Origin: Strongylocentrotus purpuratus
Taxonomy: Eukaryota; Echinodermata; Echinoidea; Camarodonta; Strongylocentrotidae
Assembly (NCBI RefSeq): GCF_000002235.5
Contig: NW_022145607.1
Location: 35,377,029 to 35,441,028 of the forward strand
Reading direction: 5' to 3'
DNA length: 64,000 nt
In this document: piece by piece, positions 46,902 through 57,621 of the stretch
Position numbering within the stretch: the first letter of the stretch is position 1
Layout: the number at the start of each line of letters is the position of its first letter
Notes under the pieces: generated by a model
The model's input: the letters and a program-made list of their open reading frames with translations, nothing else
Told to the model about the DNA's origin: nothing
The model's database searches: none
Position numbers and translations under genes: made by a program

Positions 46902-46990
46902 CCAGGGGCGGATCAAAAGGGCGTGGGGGCGCACCCCACCCCCTTTTATCTTCAAAAAAGAAGAAGAAAAAAAAGGGGTAGATTTCACCT
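46902..46990. repeat. Possible solo hAT-type terminus
   Basis: CAGGGGCGGATC followed by G-rich and C-rich blocks closely resembles the left end of the hAT transposon at 39,354. A partner terminus was not found, so this is only a candidate. Confidence 0.35.
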
Positions 46991-47443
46991 ACCCAAAGAC
47001 TTTACACGAGAGTGTGTGGTGTGTGTACACATTCAATGACATTGATTATTTTACAAGAAGGCAAAACAATTTATACTAATCCTAAGTCTTGGATGGCTTT
47101 GAGTGTGATAAAAGAATATAGTGTTCAAGCTATGACAGTATGAGAAATCTACACGATAAAGCCTTACAATATAATTATTATTATCTACATGTATATCAGG
47201 CTGACTAACAAAATAAATGCACATCTGGCACAGTGACCAGCGAAAGTGTTGTTGATTTTCGATAATCAAGCAATATTGTATCGACAGTTGGAAGTTCCCG
47301 GATGACAGAGCAATACAAAAACAATATTGATCTGTCATCCGGGTACTGCGCTAAAGATATCAAATACACTGATTTATTGTAGGACTACCACTTGGAAGCC
47401 TATACATGTAGATAAAGATGTTTCATATTGTCTCACAGATAAC
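46991..47443. promoter_or_regulatory. Upstream region of the zinc-finger gene
   Basis: This stretch ends in TCTCACAG at 47,431-47,438, a good splice acceptor just 5 bp before the predicted ATG at 47,444. It suggests a non-coding first exon further upstream. A 14-bp ATCATCCGGG-like pair near 47,300 and 47,335 forms a small inverted repeat around GATGACAGA. No TATA box could be assigned with confidence. Confidence 0.4.
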
Positions 47444-47531
47444 ATGGCGACAAAGCATGCTTGTTTGGCGTCTGTCTCAAGTACAAATGGAGGAGAGGGA
47501 ACTCTTCAGTCATCACAGGAACATGATGAAG
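47444..47531 (+). CDS. C2H2 zinc-finger gene, coding exon 1
   Basis: The exon encodes MATKHACLASVSSTNGGEG and ends SSQEHDE plus one base. The donor is GTATGG. The start was chosen because it is the first ATG after a good acceptor and because the exon leaves in phase 1, which matches every downstream exon. No known domain is visible. The small polar, acidic peptide resembles the disordered N-termini of invertebrate zinc-finger proteins. Alternative: an upstream exon may supply another start. Confidence 0.65.
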
Positions 47532-48203
47532 GTATGGAGTGTTTCAACGTGTTGTGCTGTATTTGGTAATGTTTCTGATGACTAATGACAATTGAGTTCA
47601 GTATATACTCTCTCTCATCTATCTCAAAATAATTGTGGGTGTGATTTCTTTTGTTTTTGTTTGTGTTGCTTTGAGACCGAAGTCTGTTTTTATTCATGAA
47701 GCATAACGTTAAACATTAAAATTACAAAGGTGTGAAGAGTAGAACTATTGCAAGTCTGAAAAACTTTAAACACCTTAAAAAGGAGCTGGACCTTATAGAT
47801 GGTACCTCTAGCTAGAACAAGAGTTGTGCAAAAACAGGAAATTGAGGTGATCCCTTACACCTTTAGATAAAATAGTTAGGAAGGCTCTCTCTCAAAACAA
47901 AAGAAGAATTATAAGGATACAGTAAATATACAGATAATTTAGTCTCTGCACTGATTAAAAAAATAATATTAAAGCTTTATTCAATACACTGAACAAAGTA
48001 TTGTGATTAACGAATGTTAGGCATGTGCAATTGACAATTTAAAGGGAGATTGCTGGCAGTTTCCATGTGCAGAAGGTCATATTTTGCTGACACCACAGTT
48101 AACACCAGACTTGACACCAGACTTGGTGGAAGTACCGTTGTATTATAGAAATGATAAGTGTAATGATCAAGAATTTTAATGATTTTTATTTTGACATGTA
48201 CAG
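47532..48203. other. Intron 1 of the zinc-finger gene
   Basis: AT-rich intronic sequence. No extra exon with a matching phase was seen. Confidence 0.5.
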
Positions 48204-48308
48204 GAAACATCAGCATCAAGGAGGAAGGAGATATTAAGAAGGAGACATGCATTTCCATTCCAGGTTCAGATGGATTGAGATATGAGGGTCAGCTTGTAAC
48301 TCATGATG
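48204..48308 (+). CDS. Zinc-finger gene, exon 2 (SUMO-motif cassette)
   Basis: The exon follows a TGTACAG acceptor and ends at GATG before GTATGC. It is 105 bp, phase 1 to phase 1, and reads (G)NISIKEEGDIKKETCISIP then GSDGLRYEGQLVTHD. Two overlapping psi-K-x-E sites (IKEE and IKKE) fit the SUMO acceptor consensus. Because it is a symmetric exon, it can be skipped without changing the frame. Its 3' end, including the donor, is repeated twice more downstream. Confidence 0.75.
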
Positions 48309-48477
48309 GTATGCTATAGGTTCTTGAAGGAAAATCAAACATTTAAATATAAGGGTCAGCTTGTAACTCATGATGGTATGCTATAGGTTCTTGAAGGAAA
48401 ATCAAACATTCAGATATGAGGGTCAGCTTGTAACTCATGATGGTATGCTATAGGTTCTTGAAGGAAAATCAAACATT
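48286..48477 (+). repeat. 67-bp tandem triplication covering the exon 2 donor
   Basis: GGGTCAGCTTGTAACTCATG starts at 48,286, 48,353 and 48,420, a constant period of 67 bp. Each unit contains the same splice donor context GATGGTATGCTATAGG. The first unit is the end of exon 2. Using the second or third donor would add 67 or 134 bp and bring an in-frame TAG directly after the first donor. Confidence 0.95.
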
Positions 48478-49286
48478 AATAGCAAATATGCTCTGAGAGA
48501 AAGCAAAAAAATGGGATAATTGGAATGGTGAAAGTTAGAACAACATCGTACAAGAAATAAGTGAGTTATGAGTGTTTAAGGTATGATATCTCTAAATCCA
48601 TTCAAATCTCAAAATTGGGCTATTTGATTTTTAATACTGGAGTTTTTCTCTTAAGCTCCTTCTCCTTTGGGGCACTACTAAAAATATATTTTGTATAACA
48701 TAATATTAAAGGTTCTCTCTCTAAGAAAAGACACTCCCAAGTCATATGTTTTGAAAAATTGATGTTTTAGTCATTTTGTGTGTTGGAACAAATGGGATAG
48801 TTGTCCAGCAGTTCATCATATACAAATTCAGCCAATTTGAAGTGCCCATATGTTTAGTATTTACAACTTTCGAAAATTCATAACTTTCTTATTTTTTGTC
48901 TGATTTTGTTCAAACTTTCACCCGCCTGCTTCTCAGATTTGTCTACTTTCTTTTCGAGTAGTTTGCTATCAGGGTTGAGTATCACTTAAAAGGAAAATCA
49001 AACCTTAAATTGTTTGAGCCAACTAGAAAATGCTTGCAAAGTCCAATAAAAAAAACCCTGAAAATATCCATATTATAGATCAAACTGCATACATTTATAG
49101 ATCTATGTCCTTCAATGATCTTTCCCCTCTGTTTCATACCAAGACATTCATTCTTGGGAGTTATTGGCATATCACCTTTTATTTTGCTATAAAATTCATT
49201 CCTCTCTTTATAGCCAATAATAAGTAACCAGATTAAATTTTCCTTCTCAGATGATATAAAAAATATCTTTACTTTGTTCATAACAG
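48478..49286. other. Intron 2 of the zinc-finger gene
   Basis: No repeat boundary or exon was recognised. A frame on the minus strand overlapping exon 3 is a shadow. Confidence 0.5.
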
Positions 49287-49376
49287 GCCTGGTCTTCACC
49301 ATCAAACAAGAAGTTGACACAGACATGTTTGAATTCCTCTCAAGTGCAGAAGGACAAGACCTATCGACTGAACAAG
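49287..49376 (+). CDS. Zinc-finger gene, exon 3 (SUMO-motif cassette)
   Basis: After a CATAACAG acceptor the 90-bp exon reads GLVFTIKQEVDTDMFEFLSS and then AEGQDLSTEQ, ending before GTATCA. It is symmetric, phase 1 to phase 1. The IKQE motif fits the SUMO acceptor consensus. The layout (short hydrophobic start, IKQE, acidic tail) repeats in exon 4, suggesting the two arose by exon duplication. Confidence 0.8.
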
Positions 49377-49529
49377 GTATCATGAAGTTATCAAGAGAAT
49401 TCTTTTGAACAAATGCGCTCAGGCCTTAGGGTGGTCAACAACCCCAAAACATAAAAACAAAACAAGACAAATCAAAATGTAAAATTGGAACATGAAAGGA
49501 GTATGTACTGAGGCATGCATTGCATGAAG

Positions 49530-49745
49530 TCCAATGTGGCTGGGCTCTGGGGTTTATAGATGCACTCTGGCGCAATCCTTATTTTAAAGCATTTCAAACA
49601 AATTTTGTACCTCATATTATTGAATGGTTTTTGGTGGGAATGAACATTAATCTGTTACTGAATATGTTAAAAACCCTTGTGGACCAACACAGAAGTAAAT
49701 TAGTTAAAGGTAATACAAAGTTTTGGGAAATTTTGAAAATGGCTG
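49530..49745. repeat. Fragment related to the hAT-like element at 2,455
   Basis: The words GCTCTGGGGTTTATAGATGC and CTCTGGCGCAATCC, then TTATTTTAAAGCATTTCA, parallel GCTCTGGGGTTCTAGATGC, CTCTGGTGCAATCTGAGCC and TTATTTTGCAGCATTTTA at 2,590-2,650. No termini are kept. A 76-codon frame here is part of the repeat. Confidence 0.5.
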
Positions 49746-49873
49746 GATAGCTATTCTTTAAAAAGTTGAATATCAAAATTTACCAGTGCTCCCAGTAATC
49801 CTAAAATAATTAGCAAATGCACAGCTATTAAAAAGAATGTTGAACATTTCTTCTTGATTTCCTTTACTTATAG

Positions 49874-49978
49874 AAATGGTCTATGCCACCATAAAGCAAG
49901 AAGACAAAGAAGAGATATTTGAACCTATTACAACTCACAGTGAAGGAGGAGGAGAAACTGAGCAATCAATTCCTGAAG
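49874..49978 (+). CDS. Zinc-finger gene, exon 4 (SUMO-motif cassette)
   Basis: After a TACTTATAG acceptor the 105-bp exon reads EMVYATIKQEDKEEIFEPIT and then THSEGGGETEQSIPE, before GTATGA. It is symmetric, phase 1 to phase 1. It carries another IKQE with acidic residues immediately downstream, the arrangement of negatively charged SUMO motifs. The similarity to exon 3 is clear in the first dozen residues. Confidence 0.8.
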
Positions 49979-50219
49979 GTATGATCAACATTCTTTCATT
50001 TTAAAGGCAAATCAAATCCTTAAAGGCGAAGTCCATTCTGATATTAATTTATGTAAAAAAAATCCCCCAAATAAGAGAGAAACAAATCAGGGTTAAGTAT
50101 CCCTTAAAAGGAAAATCAACCTTTATATTTTAACAGGCTAGACCCAACAGTAATTAAAATATGGCTAGGTGAGCTTTTGTTTTTTGAAACAGGAACTTTG
50201 ATTGAATGTACATTATATA

Positions 50220-50850
50220 CCGTAAATCTCTGTGTATAAGGCGCACCCCTATTTTTGAGATTTTTGCTTTTTTGCCGACACCAACTGAATCGGCTCTTAT
50301 ATCAGCGTGCGGTCCCGTTCGGAAACCAAAGCCATGATGCAGGGAATTGGGAAGGACTTTTTATTTATTACGACTTTACAGTCAAAAAGTCAAAGTAAAA
50401 AAGAATAGTAACAATGTTGTTTTTAAAACTAAAGATGACAGAAAATTTGTCCTCCCGAGTCCAAACCGAAATTTAGACAGGCTAGTTTTGGAGTCGTGAT
50501 TCGATATCCCCCGTGTGAGTGAGCTGCATGATACAGGTGAGTGAGCTGGAGACACGGGAGAGCTTTGGCCGGCAAAGTGCTTTGTGAAGGGGCATAATTG
50601 ATCGAGACTGGAAAAAAAAAAAAAAAAATCTCTTCCCTTCAAATTAGGAACATAGTTTAACTACAAATAGTAGATCCTATTCTTTATTTGCATTATGTAA
50701 TTCATGTTGAGACACAGAGATTTTCGGAAACCACTAAAAAGTAGCATTTTGAGAACTCAAAATATCCTGTACCTGTGTATTAGGCGCACCCCCGACTTTC
50801 GATTTTTCCCCGACGGAAAAAAAGTGCGCCTTATACACCGAGATTTACGG
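50220..50850. mobile_element. TA-flanked CCGTAAATCTC MITE
   Basis: The termini CCGTAAATCTCTGTGTATAA and their near complement lie between TA duplicates (50,218-50,219 and 50,851-50,852). GGCGCACCCC-type words occur at both ends. A truncated relative is at 45,948-46,333, and the element at 54,781 has the same general design. It sits in intron 4 of the zinc-finger gene. Confidence 0.85.
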
Positions 50851-50852
50851 TA

Positions 50853-52259
50853 AACAAAGTGTACTAAAATAGGTTTCTGCGGCCAATTTCACACTTTTTT
50901 CATTCAAATTCATATTCCGAGCATTTTAATTCGCGCAATTCGCACTCGCAGCTCTGAATCAGCTTTCAAATTCAAAATCCGTCATTCAAATTCACTATCC
51001 GTGCAATGAAGTGTCATATCACTGGATCCAAAATGACACTCGGTTGCTTTATCCTTTCAACTCATCAAATATTGTACAAATATCACACTTTTTGTGGCAT
51101 ATTCAAAATATATAAATGCACATACCAAGATATGCCTAAGATAAGACATTTTCAAAAGTTTTGTTTATTTGGTGGTGGAATCGGTGTTATTTCTGAGTAT
51201 TGTAAAATTGTGTACATGCTGATCTTAGGATGGGTGAAGTATACTTGTTCTTGTAAGGGGTGTTATCTGTGTTTTTTTCATGGAAAACTGATGTATTGTC
51301 ATGACCTGATAATCAATATTTAGCAATTTTGTGTGAGTAAAATCACCAAAATTTCAAACAATCATGTGCGCATGCTTCCGCGCAGTGTTGGCATGCCGTT
51401 TTATTTTAGATTCATAGCGCCAGTTAGGAAATTACTGATTTATTCCAAAAATTACTGATTTTGAGCCTTATGATTACTGATTTTCTGTTCTGGAGGTTGG
51501 CAGCTCTGTTTGTATTGTTCTCATGCTCTCAGGCATGCATAGCCTAGGCTTTTACGTTGATAAATTCTACAGTATGTGATAATCAATATTAAATTAATGT
51601 TTTTCTGATGATTTTCATGCCGCAGAATGCAATGTAGTATACATTGCAAGTAAAAAAAAAACTGTAGGCAGGTAGGCCTACATGTAAGTCTATGCGGGGG
51701 GGGGGGGGGGGTGAGTTGACTGATACTGAAATTTGTTGTCGAAACATCATATAGCATATCAATGAATAATTTTACACCAATTTCGGGTGTTAAAAAACTT
51801 ATTTCATGATGATAGCAGACAAAATTGACAGATTTTGACAGGTTTCGAGACAGAAATTTGCATATAAAATTTTATGCCAATTTATGATGTCATTAATAGT
51901 TGAAGACAATAAAATAAGTAAAAATAATTTTGTCTACTGTTGTATGATGTACAAAGATCGTTAATTAATTTGGTGGAGATTAGATTTATATCTGCTTAGA
52001 AACGGTAAAATATAAGCGCATAATTCTCATAGACCCTAAGAAAGCGTTCAAAACAAGAAAAACTGAAATTTTACATATCTTCAAATAAGGGGCAAAAAAA
52101 CAATGTCTAAATGATTTTTTTCTTGGGAACATCTTTTTTTCTGATGACATGGATCACAATGAACAAAACGACACCGAAGTAGTAGGATCATAGGGGGGGG
52201 GGGGGGGGCTGCACGGTAGCCCCCTCTGGCCCACGGACTAATAGCGCTCATATCTGTCA
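50853..52259. other. Intron 4, no gene seen
   Basis: It contains G-runs at about 51,695-51,710 and 52,193-52,208 and three ATTACTGATTT-type repeats at 51,431-51,485. These end at GGTTGGCAGCTCTG, which resembles a hAT-like terminus. A 105-codon frame at 51,006-51,323 shows no motif. Confidence 0.4.
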
Positions 52260-52965
52260 GACTTGACACTCCTGGTACTCCCGATTATTACTATGGCTTT
52301 AATTTTCTTCTATTTTGTAACAACTTTTGTCTCTTCAATAAGATTTAAGCTAAACTATAATTGGACGATCACCTTTTCCTTGCTGAAGAAAGGTCGCCAA
52401 CTCGATGGCTACGGTCTATTTCTTGCTCCTGTAGATCAACTTTAATTTGCTTAGCCTCTTCACAAACGAGAGTATTGGTATATTTTCCATGCTTCTCTTT
52501 AAGACCAAAGATTCTTTTGCAGCTGTGACGAGAAAACTGCTCTTATTTGTAACTTGGCATTTCAGGTTTTAAATTTTGTTGAGGCTCGTATCAGTTGACT
52601 TAGAAGATGTTTGATGGCTGTCTCCCTCTCATTCACCTTCATCTCGACATCCATCAAGGTTGATTTTGCTTTCTCTGATGAAGTGGGAAGGTACTGAAAT
52701 TTGTTGCGAGTTCATCATAAACTTCAGTTAGTTTAATATCTGAATTTCTGAGACTTTCAATAGTTATGAAGCATTGATCATGATGATCAAGTTTCTGGTA
52801 AATGTCATCAAACTTATTTGAGATTTCATCTAATTTGCTACTAACATTGTTTGAGAGTGCCTCCTTAAAGTCGTCACTGTCTAGGAGCACCTTGATAGCA
52901 TTTGCTGTTCGTTTAGGAGGCATTGTAGTGCTTCTAGCTAGCCTAGCCCTATATAGGGTCGACAC
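52260..52965 (-). pseudogene. LINE ORF1-type fragment
   Basis: The minus strand begins MPPKRTANAIKVLLDSDDF and continues with a likely coiled coil (SSKLDEISNKFDDIYQKLD). After several stops and frame changes it gives EQEIDRSHRVGDL, the I-x-R-S-H-R-V-G motif common in ORF1 proteins of L1-like and related LINEs. No reverse transcriptase follows to the left, so it is a decayed 5' fragment. It lies in antisense orientation within intron 4. Confidence 0.6.
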
Positions 52966-53261
52966 TAATTACCACGTCACACAATCATGATTATCACACC
53001 AGTATTAGTAATAATGCATGTACGCAGTTCACTAAACGTTTCATCAAGTATGGGACCGTAGTAGATTATTTCGAAGATCCAACAATATCCATCAACAGTC
53101 TGCACAAGAATGGTAGCTAAATTCAACATTATCGATTCATAAGCGTTACCATTCCGTATTCTGTACCCTTTCATTCATTATGGTAAACAGATTTCGCCGT
53201 TCTCTTCCTCCTTATTGGCAATATATTCTTGTAGAAAGTAATTTTATCTTCCAAGTTTTAA

Positions 53262-53656
53262 AGATAAAGACCAGTTATGGTCATGTGATTGCTTTGTGAA
53301 AGAAACATTGTGGAATCGATCAGAAAAGGTTGATCATCTAGCATATAAGTATTGGTGTGTACTGCAAGGTTCTGGAATCATCAAAATGATAAGAAATTTG
53401 GCCCAGTCTTGGTAAAGTTACAAGCACTGTACACAGAAAGATGTATATGGGACTACTCACACGTGCGCGACACTGCGTTTATCTCTCACATACCAATATA
53501 TAAACTAATTTACCAAATATATCAATCAGTAGGCGGTTTCCCGGCAAAATTGTTATCAGCACGTATTAGACAAAACATATTCTTTCACATGATTGGTAAT
53601 AAGAGCTTCCATTTCATTTTTTGAAATTGGGGCGTTTCCATTACTGGTCTTTCCTT
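53262..53656. mobile_element. TTAA-flanked MITE, AAAGACCAGTT family, inverted copy
   Basis: The termini AGATAAAGACCAGTTATGG and TACTGGTCTTTCCT are inside TTAA at 53,258-53,261 and 53,657-53,660. It is the reverse complement of the element at 3,890-4,277, sharing for example the GCCAAATTTCTTATCATT block. Confidence 0.85.
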
Positions 53657-53660
53657 TTAA

Positions 53661-54150
53661 AAGGAGTCTGCCAGTCATATACCGTGTACATGAAAACAAA
53701 AAATACCCTTAACTTTCTTATTTTCTGGATGTCTGCCCAACAGTTTAAACCGAGTTTGGATAAACACTATAATATCAACAAAACTGCTGGCAAGTTCCAG
53801 AGTTCTGTTTGGGACCAGATATGGTTAAATTCATTTTGACTACATAGAAATCAAAGATAATCTAATTAGATGCATTTTGCTTGGTCCCATCAAAGTCAAC
53901 TTGGGCGAAAATCAAATTTTCTTTGACTTACACACATATCGAAGATTTCAATGTATCCTGTCAAATCTGATGTAGGGTATGCGAATTTGTCTGTATTAAA
54001 GGTTTTAAGCAGTTACATGATAGTCTGCATCTAGGCAGACTGGATACGCCTGGTCATATTTCTTTACTCTACAGTGATTTTGATTTTGGCACTTATCAGA
54101 GCTCGACCTTCTCTTCAGTAAGGATGTAATTACTTTCTTTTCCTCCCCAG
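53661..54150. other. End of intron 4 with acceptor
   Basis: The stretch ends TTTTCCTCCCCAG, a strong polypyrimidine tract and acceptor for exon 5. No other structure was recognised. Confidence 0.5.
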
Positions 54151-54845
54151 AGTTGGACAATGGACAAGACAATATACACCCACATATAGCATCATGCAGT
54201 GGAGAGAAGTCCCATCTGTGTTTACATTGCAGTAGGACATTTACAGATGAGAACACTCTTATACTACATCAGAAAACACACCAGGGCGTGTATGAGCTAA
54301 GAAGCCACCTTAGAACACAAACTGGAGTGAAAATTTTCAACAGTGGAGAAAAGCCTTATCGATGTCCCAATTTTGATAAAGGATTTCCTGAAAAGAGTAA
54401 TCTTACTCCTCACCTTAGAACACATGCAGGAGAGAAACCATTTAAGTGTTCTCAGTGTGATACAGGTTTTGCTCAAAGAAGTACCCTTATTCGACATTTA
54501 AGAACACACAGTGTACAAAAGCCTTATCAATGTTCCCATTGTGATAAGACATTTGCTCATAAGAATATTCTAACTAGCCACCGTAGAAAACATACAGGAG
54601 AGAAACCCTTCAAATGTTCCAAGTGTGATAAGGTTTTTACTTTCCAGAGTTATCTTACTACCCATTTAAGAACACATACAGGAGAGAAACCCTTTAAGTG
54701 TCCCCATTGTGATAAGACATTTTCTCGAAAGACTATTCTTACGAACCACCTTAGAACACATACAGGAGAGAAACCCTTTACCGTATTTGCCGGCGTAAAG
54801 GCCGCACCGCGCATAGGCCGCACCCCCAACTTTGACATTTCGTAG
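54151..54845 (+). CDS. Zinc-finger gene, exon 5: first finger array, ended by a transposon
   Basis: The exon reads ELDNGQDNIHPHI and then C2H2 fingers joined by TGEKP(F/Y) linkers. Of about seven, five or six are intact; one has lost its second Cys (CPNFDKGF) and one is a remnant (YELRSHLRTQ). Fingers of this kind bind DNA in the nucleus. With exons 1-4 the predicted protein is 360 residues. The last 21 residues (starting TVFAGVKAAP) and the TAG stop come from the element that begins at 54,781. The empty site shows that the array once continued into 55,711. Phase 1 entry agrees with exon 4. Confidence 0.85.
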
Positions 54846-55709
54846 AGAGAAAAAAAAAAAAAAAAAAAAAAAAAAGGAAACAAAAAAAACGGACCAAAGA
54901 AAATAATCATAATTTTCTCGTAGAACTCTATTTTTCCTACAAACTAATACCAAAATTATCAATCATTTCATAAATTTACAGGAAGTTTACCTAAAAAATG
55001 ATCGTAATTTAGCAAGTCTTCATAGATTTTTAGGCAGATTAGCACATTCATTGGACACTAGAGGGCGCTTCGCATGCATACAGAAACATGAATGGCCTGC
55101 CATAACCAAGCTGTGGCCATAATGTTATCCGGTCTTACCCCTATCGTACCGCCAAATGGAGAAAATAAACAAGCTTTTGTATTGTTATTAGAGATCTACC
55201 GAGGTTAGTTTGTCGCTTTAATTAATTAGATAGTCTCAATTATAATTCAGAATTATCTTACTGAAAAGTTAAGAACACCGACGATTGCGCGCTGCAGCGC
55301 TGTGAATCTCGGAAGCTGCGTTGGATTTGTTGCAACTCCCAGCCCGGTAGCTCCCCACCACAGAGTGTGTGAGCGAGGTATGATTTTGGTTACCGGGCCA
55401 TGCGCTGTCTAAAGCCAAGGACATTTTTAGTACGAGTTTCTAGTCAGTTTTCTTCTTATTTCTTTGGTTGCACAATGATTAAAAAGATAACTTCTTCAAA
55501 TTTGCTGCTGACGTGAGTTCATACTAGATCTTGTTCGATGTGTTTTCAAGTCAATTTTGTTAATATATTTTTTTGTATGAAGTTGCCTACAAATAATGGA
55601 TGTGCTGTTTTGACTTGCGATTTTTACTGTTTCGGCGTATACGCCGCACCCCGACTTTTTGATATTTTCTCTTCCAAAAATACTGCGGCCTTTACGCCGG
55701 CAAATACGG
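54781..55709. mobile_element. TA-flanked element inserted in the zinc-finger exon
   Basis: The termini CCGTATTTGCCGGCGTAAAG and their exact complement (over 20 bp perfect) lie between TA duplicates (54,779-54,780 and 55,710-55,711). Removing it joins CCCTT-TA-AGTGTCC, the sequence found in every other finger, so the site is certain. It contains a shortened copy of the 1.17-kb TAGGCAMATTCATG element at about 55,031-55,591. Confidence 0.93.
55031..55591 (+). mobile_element. Shortened third copy of the 1.17-kb TAGGCAMATTCATG element
   Basis: The sequence runs collinear with 35,705-38,164 (ACTAGAGGGCGCTT, AAACAAGCTTTTGTAT, TCTACCGAGGTT, TCAGAATTATCT, TGTTTTCAAGTCAATTTT) but lacks large internal parts. 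It is nested in the element 54,781-55,709. Confidence 0.75.
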
Positions 55710-55710
55710 T

Positions 55711-57621
55711 AAGTGTCCCCATTGTGATAAGACATTTTCTCACAAGACTAGTCTAACTAGCCATCGTAGAAGACATACAGGAGAGAAACCCTTCAAATGT
55801 TCCCAGTGTGATGTGGGTTTTTCTCAAAGAAGTAACCTTACTAGACATTTAAGAACACACAGCCTCAACAAAAAGCCTCAACGATGTTCCCATTGTAATA
55901 AGACGTTTTCTCAAAAGAATGAGCTTACTAGCCACCTTATAATACATACACAAGAGAAACCTCTCAACTTTTCCCAGTGTGACAAGGCTTTTACTTGCCA
56001 AAGTAATCTAGGAAAGCATCTAAGGAAGCATACAGGAGAAAAGACTTTTCACTGTTCCTATTGTAAAAAGGGTTTTTCTGAAAGAAGTCACCTTAAAAGA
56101 CATCTTAGAACACATACAGGAGAGAAACCATTTAAGTGTCCCCATTGTGATAAGGGGCTTTCTCGAAAGACTATTCTTACTGACCACCTTAGAACACATA
56201 CAGGAGAGAAACCCTTTAAGTGTCCCCATTGTGATAAGACATTTTCTCACAAGACTAGTCTAACTAGCCACCGTAGAAGACATACAGGAGAGAAACCCTT
56301 CAAATGTTCCCAGTGTGATGTGGGTTTTTCGCAAAGAAGTAGCCTTACTAGACATTTAAGAACACACAGCCTCAACAAAAAGCCTCAACGATGTTCCCAT
56401 TGTGATGAGACGTTTTCTCGAAAGAATGAGCTTACTAGCCACCTTACAACACATACAGGAGAGAAACCATTTAAGTGTCCCCATTGTGATAAGACATTTT
56501 CTGTAAAGACTAATCTTACTGCCCACCTTAGAACACATACAGGAGAGAAACCATTTAAGTGTTCTCAGTGTGATAAGGGGTTTTCTGTAAAGAATGAGCT
56601 TACTAGCCACCTTAGAACACATACAGGAGAGAAACCATTTAAGTGTCCCCATTGTGATAAGACATTTTCTGTAAAGACTAATCTTACTGCCCACCTTAGA
56701 ACACATACAGGAGAGAAACCATTTAAGTGTTCTCAGTGTGATAAGGGGTTTTCTGTAAAGACTATTCTTACTGCCCACCTTAGAACACATACAGGAGAGA
56801 AACCATTTAAGTGTTCTCAGTGTGATAAGGGGTTTTCTGTAAAGACTATTCTTACTGCCCACCTTAAAACACATACAGGAGAGAAACCCTTTAAGTGTCC
56901 CCGTTGTGATAAGACATTTTCTGTAAAGACTTATCTTACTGCCCACCTTAGAACACATACAGGAGAGAAACCATTTAAGTGTTCTCAGTGTGATAAGGGG
57001 TTTTCTGTAAAGACTATTCTTACTGCCCACCTTAGAACACATACAGGAGAGAAACCCTTTAAGTGTCCCCATTGTGATAAGACATTTTCTTTAAAGACTA
57101 ATCTTACTGCCCACCTTAGAACACATACAGGAGAGAAACCCTTTAAGTGTCCCCATTGTGATAAGACATTTTCTTTAAAGACTAATCTTACTGCCCACCT
57201 TAGAACACACACAGGAGAGAAACCCTTCAAGTGTCCCCATTGTGATAAGACATTTTCTTTAAAGACTAATCTTACTGCCCACCTTAGAACACATACAGGA
57301 GAGAAAACCTTTAAGTGTTCCCAGTGTGATAAGGTTTTTACTTGCCAAAGTTATCTTACTACCCACCTTAGAACACATACAGGAGAGAAACCCTTTAAGT
57401 GTCCCCATTGTGATAAGACATTTTCTTTAAAGACTAATCTTACTGCCCACCTTAGAACACATACAGGAGAGAAACCATTTAAGTGTTCCCAGTGTGATAA
57501 GGTTTTTACTTGCCAAAGTTATCTTACTACCCACCTTAGAACACATACAGGAGAGAAACCCTTTAAGTGTCCCCATTGTGATAAGACATTGGCCCGTATT
57601 CTGAAGTCTTGTCTAACTTAG
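55711..57621 (+). CDS. Zinc-finger array, second segment (about 22 fingers)
   Basis: An open frame from 55,711 carries about 22 C2H2 fingers of 28 residues with TGEKPF linkers; two linkers read SLNKKPQ. One finger has lost its first Cys (LNFSQCDKAF). Many fingers are almost identical: KCPHCDKTFS(V/L)KTNLTAH alternates with KCSQCDKGFSVKTILTAH, so the tandem unit is 84 or 168 bp. The last finger is broken at 57,590 by another transposon, and the frame stops inside it at 57,619-57,621. The first ATG is at 55,813. It was probably part of the exon that starts at 54,151. Whether this segment is still expressed is unknown. Confidence 0.82.
   Translation, partial: KCPHCDKTFSHKTSLTSHRRRHTGEKPFKCSQCDVGFSQRSNLTRHLRTHSLNKKPQRCSHCNKTFSQKNELTSHLIIHTQEKPLNFSQCDKAFTCQSNLGKHLRKHTGEKTFHCSYCKKGFSERSHLKRHLRTHTGEKPFKCPHCDKGLSRKTILTDHLRTHTGEKPFKCPHCDKTFSHKTSLTSHRRRHTGEKPFKCSQCDVGFSQRSSLTRHLRTHSLNKKPQRCSHCDETFSRKNELTSHLTTHTGEKPFKCPHCDKTFSVKTNLTAHLRTHTGEKPFKCSQCDKGFSVKNELTSHLRTHTGEKPFKCPHCDKTFSVKTNLTAHLRTHTGEKPFKCSQCDKGFSVKTILTAHLRTHTGEKPFKCSQCDKGFSVKTILTAHLKTHTGEKPFKCPRCDKTFSVKTYLTAHLRTHTGEKPFKCSQCDKGFSVKTILTAHLRTHTGEKPFKCPHCDKTFSLKTNLTAHLRTHTGEKPFKCPHCDKTFSLKTNLTAHLRTHTGEKPFKCPHCDKTFSLKTNLTAHLRTHTGEKTFKCSQCDKVFTCQSYLTTHLRTHTGEKPFKCPHCDKTFSLKTNLTAHLRTHTGEKPFKCSQCDKVFTCQSYLTTHLRTHTGEKPFKCPHCDKTLARILKSCLT

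Noticed and set aside
51006-51323. 105-codon frame in intron 4
   Set aside because: It has no motif, no splice-phase match to the neighbouring exons, and sits in AT-rich intronic sequence.
56356-57072. Long minus-strand frames opposite the zinc-finger arrays (also 58,557-59,252 and 61,346-61,894)
   Set aside because: They are repetitive antisense shadows of near-identical fingers, with the same odd phrase repeated every 28 codons.
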